Below are positions 1-8,576 of a stretch of DNA of 64,000 bases, in pieces (the stretch's first letter is position 1; each line of letters starts with the position of its first letter). A model generated the notes under the pieces. It was not told the origin of the DNA, did no database searches, and saw only the letters and a program-made list of their open reading frames with translations. The position numbers and the translations under genes are program-made. Source of the DNA: Clostridia bacterium (lineage in GTDB: Bacteria > Bacillota > Clostridia > Christensenellales > Aristaeellaceae); contig JAFWEJ010000002.1 of NCBI GenBank assembly GCA_017512985.1, positions 154,307-218,306 of the forward strand. Reading direction: 5' to 3'.

Positions 1-599
1 AGAACCCGTGGAACGAGACGCCCGCAGGCGAGTTCCTGATGATCAGCTGGACGGGAGATTTCTACCTGAAGGGCGAAGACGGGGACAACACGATGCTCTG
101 CAAGCGCGCCATCCGGATCAACGACGGGATTCTGATCCATGAGGTGCCGATGATTCCCCGGACGGACAGCAGCGGGAACAAGACATGGAGCTATACCCGG
201 TGTGAGCGCTACCTGGGCGAAAAGGCCAGCCACGGATGTATCCGCGTGCAGCAGAAAAAGACGCCGGAAGGGATCAACGAGGAGTGGCTGTGGAAAAACC
301 TGAGCGACGGCACTAAAAAGGGGAAGAATTATACAAAGGTCATCATCTGGGACGATGCCGGGCGGGAGATCGGTTATCCGGACGACAGGCTGGAGCTGTA
401 TTATAACCAGAAACGGGATTCAAAACATTACCATTCCAGCCGGAACTGCGTGATGATCAGGACATCTTCCAAAACCAAGCCATTCACCTACGGCGAGCTT
501 GAGGACAAGGCATACAAAAAGCTGGAAGCGTGCCCGTACTGCGCGCCCCAGCTGAGACAAAGCGAAATTGATCTGTTAAACAAGAAGAATAACCGGTAA
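1..599 (+). CDS. L,D-transpeptidase (YkuD family), 5'-truncated by window edge
   Basis: The reading frame is open from base 3, before the first ATG at 39, so the true start lies upstream of the window. The visible part begins inside the YkuD catalytic domain (a TPAGEF motif just before the first ATG) and carries the SHGCIRV signature, with the catalytic Cys codon at 237-239. YkuD enzymes form 3-3 cross-links in peptidoglycan outside the membrane. After the catalytic domain comes a tail of about 60 residues with a HSSRNC motif and a CPYC pair, which looks like a small metal-binding ribbon. It converges on asnA, with 8 bases between the stop codons and no clear terminator. The family is certain; the role of the tail is inference. 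Confidence 0.9.
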   Translation, partial: NPWNETPAGEFLMISWTGDFYLKGEDGDNTMLCKRAIRINDGILIHEVPMIPRTDSSGNKTWSYTRCERYLGEKASHGCIRVQQKKTPEGINEEWLWKNLSDGTKKGKNYTKVIIWDDAGREIGYPDDRLELYYNQKRDSKHYHSSRNCVMIRTSSKTKPFTYGELEDKAYKKLEACPYCAPQLRQSEIDLLNKKNNR

Positions 600-607
600 A
601 AACCCCG

Positions 608-1612
608 TCACAGCAGCGGGATGTTCCCGTTCCGGCAGGCTTTGACGACTTCGTCCGGCCAGATACTGGCCTGGACTTCGCCGACGTGCGCCTTGCGGAG
701 GAAATAGACGCACATGCGGCTCTGGCCGATGCCGCCGCCGATGGTCTGGGGCAGCTCACCCGCGAGCAGCGCCTTCTGGAAGGGCAGCTCAGCCCGCTCC
801 TCGCAGCCGCGGATCTTCAGCTGTTTGCGGAGGGTTTCCGGATCCACGCGGATGCCCATGGAAGAGACCTCCAGGGAGATGTCCAGCAGAGGATCATACA
901 GGAGAATATCGCCGTTCAGGCTCCAGTCGTCATAGTCCGGAGCGCGGCCGTCGTGGATCTTGCCGCTCTTCAGGACGCCGCCGACCTGCATGAGGAACAC
1001 GGCGCCGTATTTTTTCGCGGCAAGGTATTCCCGCTCTTTGGAGGTTTTGTCCGGATATTCATCCTCCAGCTGCTGGGTGGTGACGAAGGTGATGCTGTCC
1101 GGCAGTTCCGGCTTGATGTGCGGATAATGGGCACAGACAAAGCCTTCGGTCTTGCGCAGGGTCATATAGATCCGGCCGACGATGTCCCGAAGGAACTGTT
1201 CGTTCCGCTCGGACGGCGCCATGATGCGTTCCCAGTCCCACTGGTCCACGAAGATGGAGTGGATGTTGTCGGTTTCCTCGTCCCGGCGGATGGCGTTCAT
1301 ATCGGTGTAAAGGCCTTCGCCCACGGAGAAACCGTAGGTCTTCAGGGCCTGGCGCTTCCATTTTGCCAGGGAGTGAACAATTTCCACGGTAGCGCCGGTT
1401 TCCAGCACGTCGAAGGAAACGGGGCGTTCCACGCCGTTCAGGTTATCGTTCAGGCCGCTTTCCGGATGCACCATGATCGGCGCGGAAACGCGGGTCAGGT
1501 TCAGGGCTTTGGCCAGCTCGGTCTCGAAGAAGTCCTTGACGAGCTTGATGGCGATCTCCGTGTCCCGCAGGTCCAGGACCGGGTTGTAGTCTTTCGGGAT
1601 GATCAGGTTCAT
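608..1612 (-). CDS. asnA: Aspartate-ammonia ligase
   Basis: Makes asparagine from aspartate, ammonia and ATP in the cytoplasm. The 334-residue product matches AsnA along its whole length, including the N-terminal MNLIIPKDYNP, the GLNDNLNGVERPV segment, the QWDWE motif and a C-terminal GGGIGQSRM. AsnA is a class II aminoacyl-tRNA-synthetase-like fold, not the glutamine-dependent AsnB. A GTG three codons upstream (1621) is also in frame, but I prefer the ATG at 1612 because AGGAAG lies 8 bases before it. It appears monocistronic; no convincing promoter was found in the 320-base gap to pth. Confidence 0.95.
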   Translation of the reverse strand: MNLIIPKDYNPVLDLRDTEIAIKLVKDFFETELAKALNLTRVSAPIMVHPESGLNDNLNGVERPVSFDVLETGATVEIVHSLAKWKRQALKTYGFSVGEGLYTDMNAIRRDEETDNIHSIFVDQWDWERIMAPSERNEQFLRDIVGRIYMTLRKTEGFVCAHYPHIKPELPDSITFVTTQQLEDEYPDKTSKEREYLAAKKYGAVFLMQVGGVLKSGKIHDGRAPDYDDWSLNGDILLYDPLLDISLEVSSMGIRVDPETLRKQLKIRGCEERAELPFQKALLAGELPQTIGGGIGQSRMCVYFLRKAHVGEVQASIWPDEVVKACRNGNIPLL

Positions 1613-1840
1613 GAGGAACACTTCCTATGCTTAAAAGATAGGAGAAGAATACCACCATTTGAAAAGAAAATAAAGTATTGGAGTTGTTCTTGGGATTTCG
1701 TGCCTGCGGGAACGGCCGGGGCTTTCCGGGCACCCGGGGCTGCCGCCCGTTTTCCGCTGAGAATGAGCCGCCGTCTCTTTCTCCGGGAGCTCCACCCCCC
1801 CCGGATCATCGGTCAAATGGTTGCTGTATTCACTGTGTTC

Positions 1841-1869
1841 TTGACACAGGCCATGAAAAATGCAATGAT
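1841..1869 (+). promoter_or_regulatory. Probable sigma-A promoter for pth-mfd
   Basis: TTGACA at 1841-1846 and AATGAT at 1864-1869 are separated by 17 bases, 64 bases ahead of the pth start. It lies in the 320-base gap 1613-1932, where nothing else was recognised. Confidence 0.6.
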
Positions 1870-1932
1870 ATGAAGCAGCGAAGGGGGCAGGAAGGCCCCG
1901 CTTCGCCACACCATGTTTTTGGAGAAGCAGGA

Positions 1933-2511
1933 ATGAATAAAAAAATACTGTTAATCGTCGGCCTGGGAAACCCGGGGGAAAAGTATGCCCATACCCGGCA
2001 CAACGCGGGGTTTGAGGTCATGAGCCGGCTGGAGGAGCACTACGGGGTGAAAATGCGCCGGAGGTTCCTGCTGCAGGGACAGACGGCGGAATATACGGAC
2101 GGGGAAACAAAGATCGTGCTGTGCGAGCCGCTGACTTTCATGAACCGGAGCGGAAACTGCGTCCGGCGGCTGCTGGCGCAGTACAGGGTGCCCCAGGAGC
2201 AGATGCTGGTGATCTTTGACGATATTGACCTGCCGCCGGGAAAGGTACGGGTGCGGAAAAACGGCGGCGCCGGCACGCACAACGGCATGCGGAGCATCGC
2301 CGGCGCACTCGGGAAGACGGACTTCCCGCGGATCCGTGTGGGCACGGGCGACCGGCCGGCGGGGGAAGACCTGGCAGCCTGGGTCCTGGGCAGGCCGGCG
2401 GCGGAGGAGAAGGAAAAGATGGACGCCGCGTTTGACAGGGCGGCGGAAGCGGCGCTGGTCTGGGCCAAAGACGGGATTGAGGCCGCAATGCAGCAAGGGA
2501 ACAAAGGATAA
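1933..2511 (+). CDS. pth: Peptidyl-tRNA hydrolase
   Basis: Releases tRNA from peptidyl-tRNAs that drop off ribosomes. The 192-residue protein has GLGNPG near the N-terminus, the catalytic-His motif RHNAGF, LTFMNRSG and the DDIDLPPGK segment containing the catalytic Asp. The ATG at 1933 follows GGAG at 8 bases; the open frame runs further upstream but without family similarity. The pth-mfd order is the same as in Bacillus subtilis (spoVC-mfd), which supports both calls. Confidence 0.97.
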   Translation: MNKKILLIVGLGNPGEKYAHTRHNAGFEVMSRLEEHYGVKMRRRFLLQGQTAEYTDGETKIVLCEPLTFMNRSGNCVRRLLAQYRVPQEQMLVIFDDIDLPPGKVRVRKNGGAGTHNGMRSIAGALGKTDFPRIRVGTGDRPAGEDLAAWVLGRPAAEEKEKMDAAFDRAAEAALVWAKDGIEAAMQQGNKG

Positions 2512-2606
2512 TTGAAGAGCGATGTTCCCGGAAGGAGATTTTTCTGCTTCGCTCAGAATGTCAAACAAACGTGACGGACTGCTCAATACTTGAAGGTTTC
2601 AGATAT

Positions 2607-5600
2607 ATGGATTCAAAGATTTTAGGTTCGATCAGGATTCCGGGGCTGGAGGCACTGTGGGAAACGGCGCCGGGGAAGGCGACGGCAGTGGCGGGGGTGA
2701 ACCAGACCCTGGCCGCGGTTATCGCATGCCTTGCCGCGGAAAAAGGCATGAAGACCCTGCTGGTGATGGACAACGACCTGAAGGCGGCCCGGGCGGCGGA
2801 CGACGTGCGCCAGCTGACCGGTGAAGGCTGCTGCCTGCCCGGGGGCGAGATTGACCTGACCCGCGCGGCGGGAAGCCTGGAAAGCAGCTGGCGGCGGCTG
2901 GAAGCGCTGGCCGCGGTGACGGAAGGAAACGTGCATGTGCTGTGCGCCGGGGCGGAAGCCATGGCTCAGCGAATGGGGCGGCCGGAACCGTTCCGGAAGC
3001 TCTGCATTACCCTGGAGCCGGGGGACGTGATCCAGCCGGCGGATCTGGCGCGCCGGCTGAGCCGGATGGGCTATGACCGGGTGGGCATGGTGGAAGGCAA
3101 GGGCCAGTTTGCCCAGCGCGGCGCGATCCTGGACGTGTATCCGCCGGCATTGAGCCAAGGGCTGCGGATTGAGTTTTTTGACGACGAGATCGACGGCATC
3201 CGGGAGTTTGACTGCATCAGCCAGCGGAGCCTCAGCGAGGTCGCGCGGGCGGTGCTGACCCCGGCGTGCGAAGCGCTGCTGGACGAGGACGAGTATCCGG
3301 AGGCAGCCCGCAGGATGCGGGAAGCCATCGGGGAGATGCCAGAGGAAGCGGCCGGGGACGGCAACCTGTTCGACGACCTGCCGCCGCTGCCAGACGACGA
3401 TGACGATATCGTCTTTGACACGAAGATTGCCCCGAAGGTGCGGGAAAAACAGTACCAGGAACAGAAACAGCTCGAGGAAGACCGGCGGATGGAGCGCCTG
3501 AGGGCGGATGCTGAAACCCTGGAGCAGGGAATGCCCATCCGGCGGATGCGCGCCTGGCTGCCGGTGCTGACGGACCGGACCGCGGCGGTATGCGACTGGT
3601 TCCGGCCGGACCTGGTGCTGCTGTGCGAGCCGGACCGGCTGCGGAATCGGACGGAGGAACGGCTGCAGGGCTTCGCGGAGGACCTGCAGAGCGCGATGAC
3701 CCGGCACGAGGCGGTGATCGGCCAGGAAAACCTGCTGAAGAGCTGGGACGAGGTCCGGAAAGAACTGAACGGATACCCGCAGGGCCTGTTCACGGAGATC
3801 CTGCTGGGCCTGGGCGGCATCCGCCCGGAGAAGACCGTGACCGTGGAAGCCACCGGCCTGCAGGGATACGGCGGGCAGATGAAGGCGCTGAAGAACGATA
3901 TGGCGCTGTGGCGGGAGCACGGATACCGGATCTGGCTGCTCTCAGGCGGCAGCAGCCGCGGAAAACGCCTCGAGGAGAGCCTGCGGGAACTGGACGAACA
4001 GGCGGCCTTCAGCGAGAACGACAGGACTGCCAAACCCGGAGAAGCTGTTATATTGCCCATCACGCTGTCCGGCGGTTTTGTGATTGCCGGGAAGGACGGC
4101 GTACCGGGCACGGCGGTGGTCTCCGACGCTGACATCTGGGGAGAGGGTTACCGGCGGAGCAAGAGCCGGAAGCACTCCGGCGAGCGGATCTCTACCTTCA
4201 CGGACCTGAAGGTCGGCGACTATGTGGTGCATGAGGACCACGGCGTCGGCATCTACCAGGGCATCACGCGGATCCAGAGCGAGGGCTGCTGGCACGACTA
4301 CCTCCTGATCCACTACGGCGGGAACGACAAGCTCTATGTGCCGGTGGAACAGCTGGAGCGGGTGCAGCGCTATATCGGCAACCCGAACCAGGCGCCGAAG
4401 CTGAACCGCCTGGGCGGCGGCGAGTGGGCGCGGCAGAAGGGAAAAGTCAAGGAAAGCCTGAAAACCCTGGCCTTCGACCTGAAGGCGCTGTACGCGGAGC
4501 GGTCGCAGAACACGGGCTACGCGTTCAGCCCGGACACGGCGTGGCAGCGGGAGTTTGAGGACGAGTTCCCCTGGGAACTGACCCCGGACCAGGCGCAGAG
4601 CGTGCAGGAGATCCGGGAGGACATGGAAAGCGACCGGAACATGGACCGGCTGCTGTGCGGCGACGTGGGCTACGGGAAGACAGAGGTGAGCCTGCGGGCC
4701 GCTTTCAAGGCAATTACAGACAACAAGCAGGTGGCCCTGCTTGCCCCGACGACGATCCTGGTGCAGCAGCACTACAACACGATTGTAAAGCGCTTCCGGC
4801 ATACCGGGGCGCGGGTGGACTTCCTGAGCCGGTTCCGCACGGCGGCGGAACAGCGGGAGGTCATCGCGAAGCTGGCGGCAGGGGACATCGACCTGATTGT
4901 CGGAACCCACCGGCTGCTGGGCAAGGACGTGAAGTTCAGGGACCTGGGGCTGCTCATTGTGGACGAGGAGCAGCGCTTCGGCGTGGCGCATAAAGAGATC
5001 ATCAAGAACATGAAGCGGCAGGTGGACGTGCTGACGCTGAGCGCGACGCCGATCCCGCGGACGCTGCACATGAGCATGACGGGAATCCGGGACATGAGCG
5101 TACTGGAGACCCCGCCGGAGGAGCGGATTCCTGTGCAGACTGTGGTGACGGAGTATTCCGACGCCCTGATCCGGGACGCCGTCCTGCGGGAGATCAGCCG
5201 GGGCGGGCAGGTGTATTTCCTGTATAACCGGGTGCGGAGCATCGCCAGCTTCTATGAGCGGCTGCGGGCGCTTGTGCCGGAGGCGCGCATCGGCGTGGCC
5301 CACGGGCAGATGCGGGAGCATCAGCTCGAGGACGTGATGATGGACTTCTACAACGGGAATTACGACGTGCTGCTCTGCACAACGATTATTGAGAACGGAC
5401 TGGACGTGCCGAGCGCGAACACCCTGATCGTCTACGACGCGGAACGCTTCGGCCTGAGCCAGCTGTACCAGCTGCGGGGCCGGGTCGGCCGGAGCAACCG
5501 GCAGGCCTACGCCTATTTCACGGTGCGGGCGGACCATATGCTGACGGAGACAGCGCAGCAGCGGCTGACCGCGATCCGGGAGTTCACGGAGTTCGGCGCG

Positions 5601-6284
5601 GGCTTCCGCATCGCAATGCGGGACCTGGAGATCCGCGGGGCGGGGAACATCCTCGGGCCGGAACAGCACGGGCACCTGGCCACGGTCGGGTACGATATGT
5701 ACTGCAAGCTGATGGAAGAGACCCTGAACGAGGTGCAGGGCCGCCGGACAGACCGGGAGCTGGAAACCCGGGTGGACCTGCGGGTGGACGCGTTCCTGCC
5801 GGCGGACTACGTCGCGGAAGAGAAGCAGCGGATGGAGATGTACAAGCGCATCGCCTCGATCGTGACCGACGAGGACCGGGCGGACGTCACGGACGAGCTG
5901 ATCGACCGGTACGGCGCGCTGCCGCAGGCCGCGGAAACGCTGCTGGACGTCAGCCAGCTGCGGGCGCTGTGCAACCGGCTGGGCGTGAGCTCGGTTTCCC
6001 GCGGGAAGGAAGGGCTGATCATGAAGCTCGACGAGCGGTTCGTGCCTGATCCCGCGTGCCTGCTGCAGGCAATATCGGAAACCGACGGACGGCTGGCGCT
6101 GAGCGCCCGGGCGCCGGCGAGGATGATCCTGAAGGTGCCGGAAATACAGGAAAACGATATGATGCAGGAGGCGCTGAAGGTCGCCCGCAAGGTCGTAAAA
6201 AGAGTGAATGAACTGGAAGAGGCAAAGCGTGAAAAAGAACAGGCTGAAGTTCTGGCTGACTGTAATCCTGGTGCTGATCATTGA
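2607..6284 (+). CDS. mfd: Transcription-repair coupling factor
   Basis: Mfd removes RNA polymerase stalled at DNA lesions and recruits the UvrABC repair machinery. The roughly 1225-residue protein has an N-terminal UvrB-like region, a CarD-like RNA-polymerase interaction domain from about residue 530 (VGDYVVHEDHGVGIY), helicase Walker A GDVGYGKT near residue 685, Walker B DEEQ near 785, and a C-terminal TRCF domain. It is slightly longer than the usual 1150-1180; an acidic linker (PPLPDDDDD) near residue 255 explains part of this. The start is uncertain: ATG 2607 has GAAGG 10 bases upstream, while an in-frame GTG at 2571 has no visible binding site. The last codons overlap lspA. Confidence 0.96.
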   Translation: MDSKILGSIRIPGLEALWETAPGKATAVAGVNQTLAAVIACLAAEKGMKTLLVMDNDLKAARAADDVRQLTGEGCCLPGGEIDLTRAAGSLESSWRRLEALAAVTEGNVHVLCAGAEAMAQRMGRPEPFRKLCITLEPGDVIQPADLARRLSRMGYDRVGMVEGKGQFAQRGAILDVYPPALSQGLRIEFFDDEIDGIREFDCISQRSLSEVARAVLTPACEALLDEDEYPEAARRMREAIGEMPEEAAGDGNLFDDLPPLPDDDDDIVFDTKIAPKVREKQYQEQKQLEEDRRMERLRADAETLEQGMPIRRMRAWLPVLTDRTAAVCDWFRPDLVLLCEPDRLRNRTEERLQGFAEDLQSAMTRHEAVIGQENLLKSWDEVRKELNGYPQGLFTEILLGLGGIRPEKTVTVEATGLQGYGGQMKALKNDMALWREHGYRIWLLSGGSSRGKRLEESLRELDEQAAFSENDRTAKPGEAVILPITLSGGFVIAGKDGVPGTAVVSDADIWGEGYRRSKSRKHSGERISTFTDLKVGDYVVHEDHGVGIYQGITRIQSEGCWHDYLLIHYGGNDKLYVPVEQLERVQRYIGNPNQAPKLNRLGGGEWARQKGKVKESLKTLAFDLKALYAERSQNTGYAFSPDTAWQREFEDEFPWELTPDQAQSVQEIREDMESDRNMDRLLCGDVGYGKTEVSLRAAFKAITDNKQVALLAPTTILVQQHYNTIVKRFRHTGARVDFLSRFRTAAEQREVIAKLAAGDIDLIVGTHRLLGKDVKFRDLGLLIVDEEQRFGVAHKEIIKNMKRQVDVLTLSATPIPRTLHMSMTGIRDMSVLETPPEERIPVQTVVTEYSDALIRDAVLREISRGGQVYFLYNRVRSIASFYERLRALVPEARIGVAHGQMREHQLEDVMMDFYNGNYDVLLCTTIIENGLDVPSANTLIVYDAERFGLSQLYQLRGRVGRSNRQAYAYFTVRADHMLTETAQQRLTAIREFTEFGAGFRIAMRDLEIRGAGNILGPEQHGHLATVGYDMYCKLMEETLNEVQGRRTDRELETRVDLRVDAFLPADYVAEEKQRMEMYKRIASIVTDEDRADVTDELIDRYGALPQAAETLLDVSQLRALCNRLGVSSVSRGKEGLIMKLDERFVPDPACLLQAISETDGRLALSARAPARMILKVPEIQENDMMQEALKVARKVVKRVNELEEAKREKEQAEVLADCNPGADH

Positions 6285-6699
6285 CCGGATCACGAAGGAA
6301 CTGGCGGGAGGGATCCCGGCGGAAGGGATCGCGCTGGTTCCGGGAGTGATCGGGCTGCGGTATGCGGAGAACGCGGGCGCCGCGTTTTCGATGCTGAGCG
6401 GACACCCGCGGCTGCTGGGCGTGCTGAGCCTGGCGTTGATCACCGGCGGGTATGTGTGGCTGAGGAAGAAGGAGATCGCGGCGTTTCCGCTCTTCGGGCT
6501 GGCGCTCATGGCCGGCGGGGCGGCAGGCAATATGCTGGACCGGCTGATCCGGGGTTTTGTACCGGACATGATCGAAACGCTGTTTATGAATTTTCCGGTG
6601 TTCAATATCGCGGACAGCTGCCTGACGGTCGGCTGCGCGCTGGTGATGATCAGCATACTGTTCAGGGGCAAGGACTGGGAGAAAAAAGAAAATGGCTGA
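6229..6699 (+). CDS. lspA: Lipoprotein signal peptidase II
   Basis: Integral membrane aspartyl protease that cleaves prolipoprotein signal peptides after lipidation. Four hydrophobic segments are visible, with the two catalytic-Asp motifs GNMLDR and FNIADS. I chose GTG 6229, 6 bases after GGAAGAGG, over the ATG at 6208: it starts the protein right at the KKNR cluster before the first membrane segment. The gene overlaps the end of mfd by 56 bases and rluD by 8, so pth-mfd-lspA-rluD is probably one transcript. lspA-rluD adjacency is also seen in Bacillus. Confidence 0.93.
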   Translation: MKKNRLKFWLTVILVLIIDRITKELAGGIPAEGIALVPGVIGLRYAENAGAAFSMLSGHPRLLGVLSLALITGGYVWLRKKEIAAFPLFGLALMAGGAAGNMLDRLIRGFVPDMIETLFMNFPVFNIADSCLTVGCALVMISILFRGKDWEKKENG

Positions 6700-7600
6700 A
6701 GAAATGGTATACAAGGTTGTATCCGACGGGCGGCGGCTGGACGTGCTGCTGAGCGAAGCGACAGGCCTGAGCCGGAGCCGGGTGGCTGCGCTGATGGAGG
6801 AAGGCCTGTGTGTTTCGGGCGGGAAGGAGATCCGGAAGGCCGGGACGAAGCCGGCGGAAGGATCGGAGATCCTGCTGACCGTGCCCGCTCCCCGGGAAGC
6901 GGTCCCGCAGGCGGAGGATATCCCGCTGGAGATCCTGTATGAGGACGCGGACCTGGCCGTGGTGGTGAAACCCCGGGGCATGGTGGTGCATCCCGCGGCA
7001 GGGCATCCGGACGGAACGCTGGTGAACGCCCTGCTGGCGAGGCTGGACTCGCTGGGCGGCATCGGCGGGGAACTGCGGCCGGGGATCGTGCACCGGCTGG
7101 ACAAGGAGACCAGCGGCCTGATGCTGGTGGCCAAGAATGATGAAACCCAGGAAGCCCTGAGCCGGATGCTGAAGGACCGGGAGATCGAGAAGCATTACCG
7201 GGCACTGGCGGAAGGAAAGTTCAAAGAGCCGGAGGGGGAGATCGACGCGGCGATCGACCGGAGCAAAAAGGACCGCAAGAAGATGGCGGTGGATCCGGAA
7301 GGCCGTCCGGCGGTGACCCGGTGGAAGGTGATCGCGGAAGGGAACGGGTGTACGCTGCTGGATGTGCATATCCTGACAGGCAGGACGCACCAGATCCGGG
7401 TGCACCTGAAGAGTATCGGGCATCCCGTGTGCGGGGACGAACTGTACGGAAACGGGAAGGGCATAAAGGTGCCCTGCCTGATGCTGCACGCGTACAGCCT
7501 GGACTTTGAGCATCCGCGGACGCATGAAAAAATGGCCTTCCGGGCGCCTCTTCCCGAGGACTTCCTGAAAGGCCTTAAGGGCAACGGGATTGTGTTATGA
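6692..7600 (+). CDS. rluD: 23S rRNA pseudouridine synthase, RluD family
   Basis: Converts specific uridines of large-subunit rRNA to pseudouridine. The 302-residue protein has an N-terminal S4 RNA-binding domain (about 12-75) and the catalytic motif HRLDKETSGLM, whose Asp is the nucleophile, followed by LTGRTHQIRVH. It overlaps lspA at its 5' end and, tail to tail, the last six bases of rfbD on the other strand. The exact target uridines (RluD versus the other Rlu paralogues) cannot be fixed from sequence. Confidence 0.92.
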   Translation: MAEEMVYKVVSDGRRLDVLLSEATGLSRSRVAALMEEGLCVSGGKEIRKAGTKPAEGSEILLTVPAPREAVPQAEDIPLEILYEDADLAVVVKPRGMVVHPAAGHPDGTLVNALLARLDSLGGIGGELRPGIVHRLDKETSGLMLVAKNDETQEALSRMLKDREIEKHYRALAEGKFKEPEGEIDAAIDRSKKDRKKMAVDPEGRPAVTRWKVIAEGNGCTLLDVHILTGRTHQIRVHLKSIGHPVCGDELYGNGKGIKVPCLMLHAYSLDFEHPRTHEKMAFRAPLPEDFLKGLKGNGIVL

Positions 7601-8452
7601 AATCACTTCGTCCCTGATCTCTTCGAGATAGCGGTCGAGAGCGTCTTCGACGGGGGGCATGGGTTCAAAACCGGCTTCAGCGAGTTTGGAGCCGTCGAGG
7701 CGGGAATTGAGGGGACGCTTCGCGGGAGTCGGATATTCGGAAGAGGGGACCGGCAGGACCCGGCAGGGAAGGCCGGTCTTTTCCATGATCATTTTCGCGA
7801 AGTCGTACCAGGACATGAAGCCCTCGTTGCGGACATGGTAGATGCCGTATTTCTCGGTCATGAGCATATCGCAGATGACGCGGGCAAGGTCTTTGGTATA
7901 GGTGGGGGATCCGATCTGGTCGTTGACCACGCGGATCTCCCTTTTTTCTTTGCCCAGGCGGATCATTGTGCGGACGAAGTTGCTGCCGTTCTTTCCAAAG
8001 ACCCAGCTGGTGCGCAGGATGAAGTAACGGGTTATGAGGGAGCGGACGGCGTCCTCGCCCTGGACCTTGCTCATGCCGTAGACGTTGCGGGGGCCGTAGG
8101 GGTCGTTAATCTTCCAGGGCTGGTCTCCGGTGCCCGGGAAAACGTAGTCCGTGGAGATGAAGACGACCTTGGCGCCGACAGCCAGGGCGGCGCGGACGAT
8201 GTTCACCGTGCCCATGCCGTTGACGGCGGCGCAGATCTCCGGCTGGGATTCAGCTTTGTCGACACTGGTGTAGCCGGCGCAGTGGACGATCGCGGTGGGG
8301 TGGTAGGTCTGGACGTAGTCTTTGACGGCCTGGCCGTCGGTCAGGTCGAAGTCGGCCATGTCGACGCCGCGGCAGTCGATGCCGCGGGCTTCGAGCAGGC
8401 GAACTGTGTCATAACCTAATTGGCCTGCATAGCCGGTGACTAATACCTTCAT
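7595..8452 (-). CDS. rfbD: dTDP-4-dehydrorhamnose reductase
   Basis: Last step of dTDP-L-rhamnose synthesis for cell-surface polysaccharide, NAD(P)H-dependent. The 285-residue protein is an extended SDR: nucleotide-binding GYAGQLG at the N-terminus, STDYVF, and the catalytic Tyr and Lys in YGMSK. AAAGGAG lies 7 bases before the ATG. No other rhamnose genes (rfbA, B, C) are in the window, so a different NDP-sugar reductase of the same family is possible, but the RmlD match is good throughout. Confidence 0.9.
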   Translation of the reverse strand: MKVLVTGYAGQLGYDTVRLLEARGIDCRGVDMADFDLTDGQAVKDYVQTYHPTAIVHCAGYTSVDKAESQPEICAAVNGMGTVNIVRAALAVGAKVVFISTDYVFPGTGDQPWKINDPYGPRNVYGMSKVQGEDAVRSLITRYFILRTSWVFGKNGSNFVRTMIRLGKEKREIRVVNDQIGSPTYTKDLARVICDMLMTEKYGIYHVRNEGFMSWYDFAKMIMEKTGLPCRVLPVPSSEYPTPAKRPLNSRLDGSKLAEAGFEPMPPVEDALDRYLEEIRDEVIS

Positions 8453-8545
8453 ACAAAAGCTCCTTTCGCTTTGGAACCTTTCCCCCTGCCGAAGCCGGAA
8501 GGGAAGAAGTTCCGATGAGTCAAAGGTAAGTGCTTCCGAAAAGAG

Positions 8546-8569
8546 AAAAAGGGCATGATTGCCCTTTTT
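8546..8569 (-). terminator. Rho-independent terminator after lysC
   Basis: A 10-base perfect stem (AAAAAGGGCA paired with TGCCCTTTTT) around a TGAT loop. The symmetric A and T tracts could stop transcription in both directions. Confidence 0.8.
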
Positions 8570-8576
8570 GTCTGTG

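Noticed and set aside
2512-2606. In-frame CTG at 2544 or GTG at 2571 as the mfd start
   Set aside because: CTG starts are very rare, although GAAGGAG lies before it, and the GTG has no binding site. ATG 2607 with GAAGG was preferred, but the start stays uncertain.
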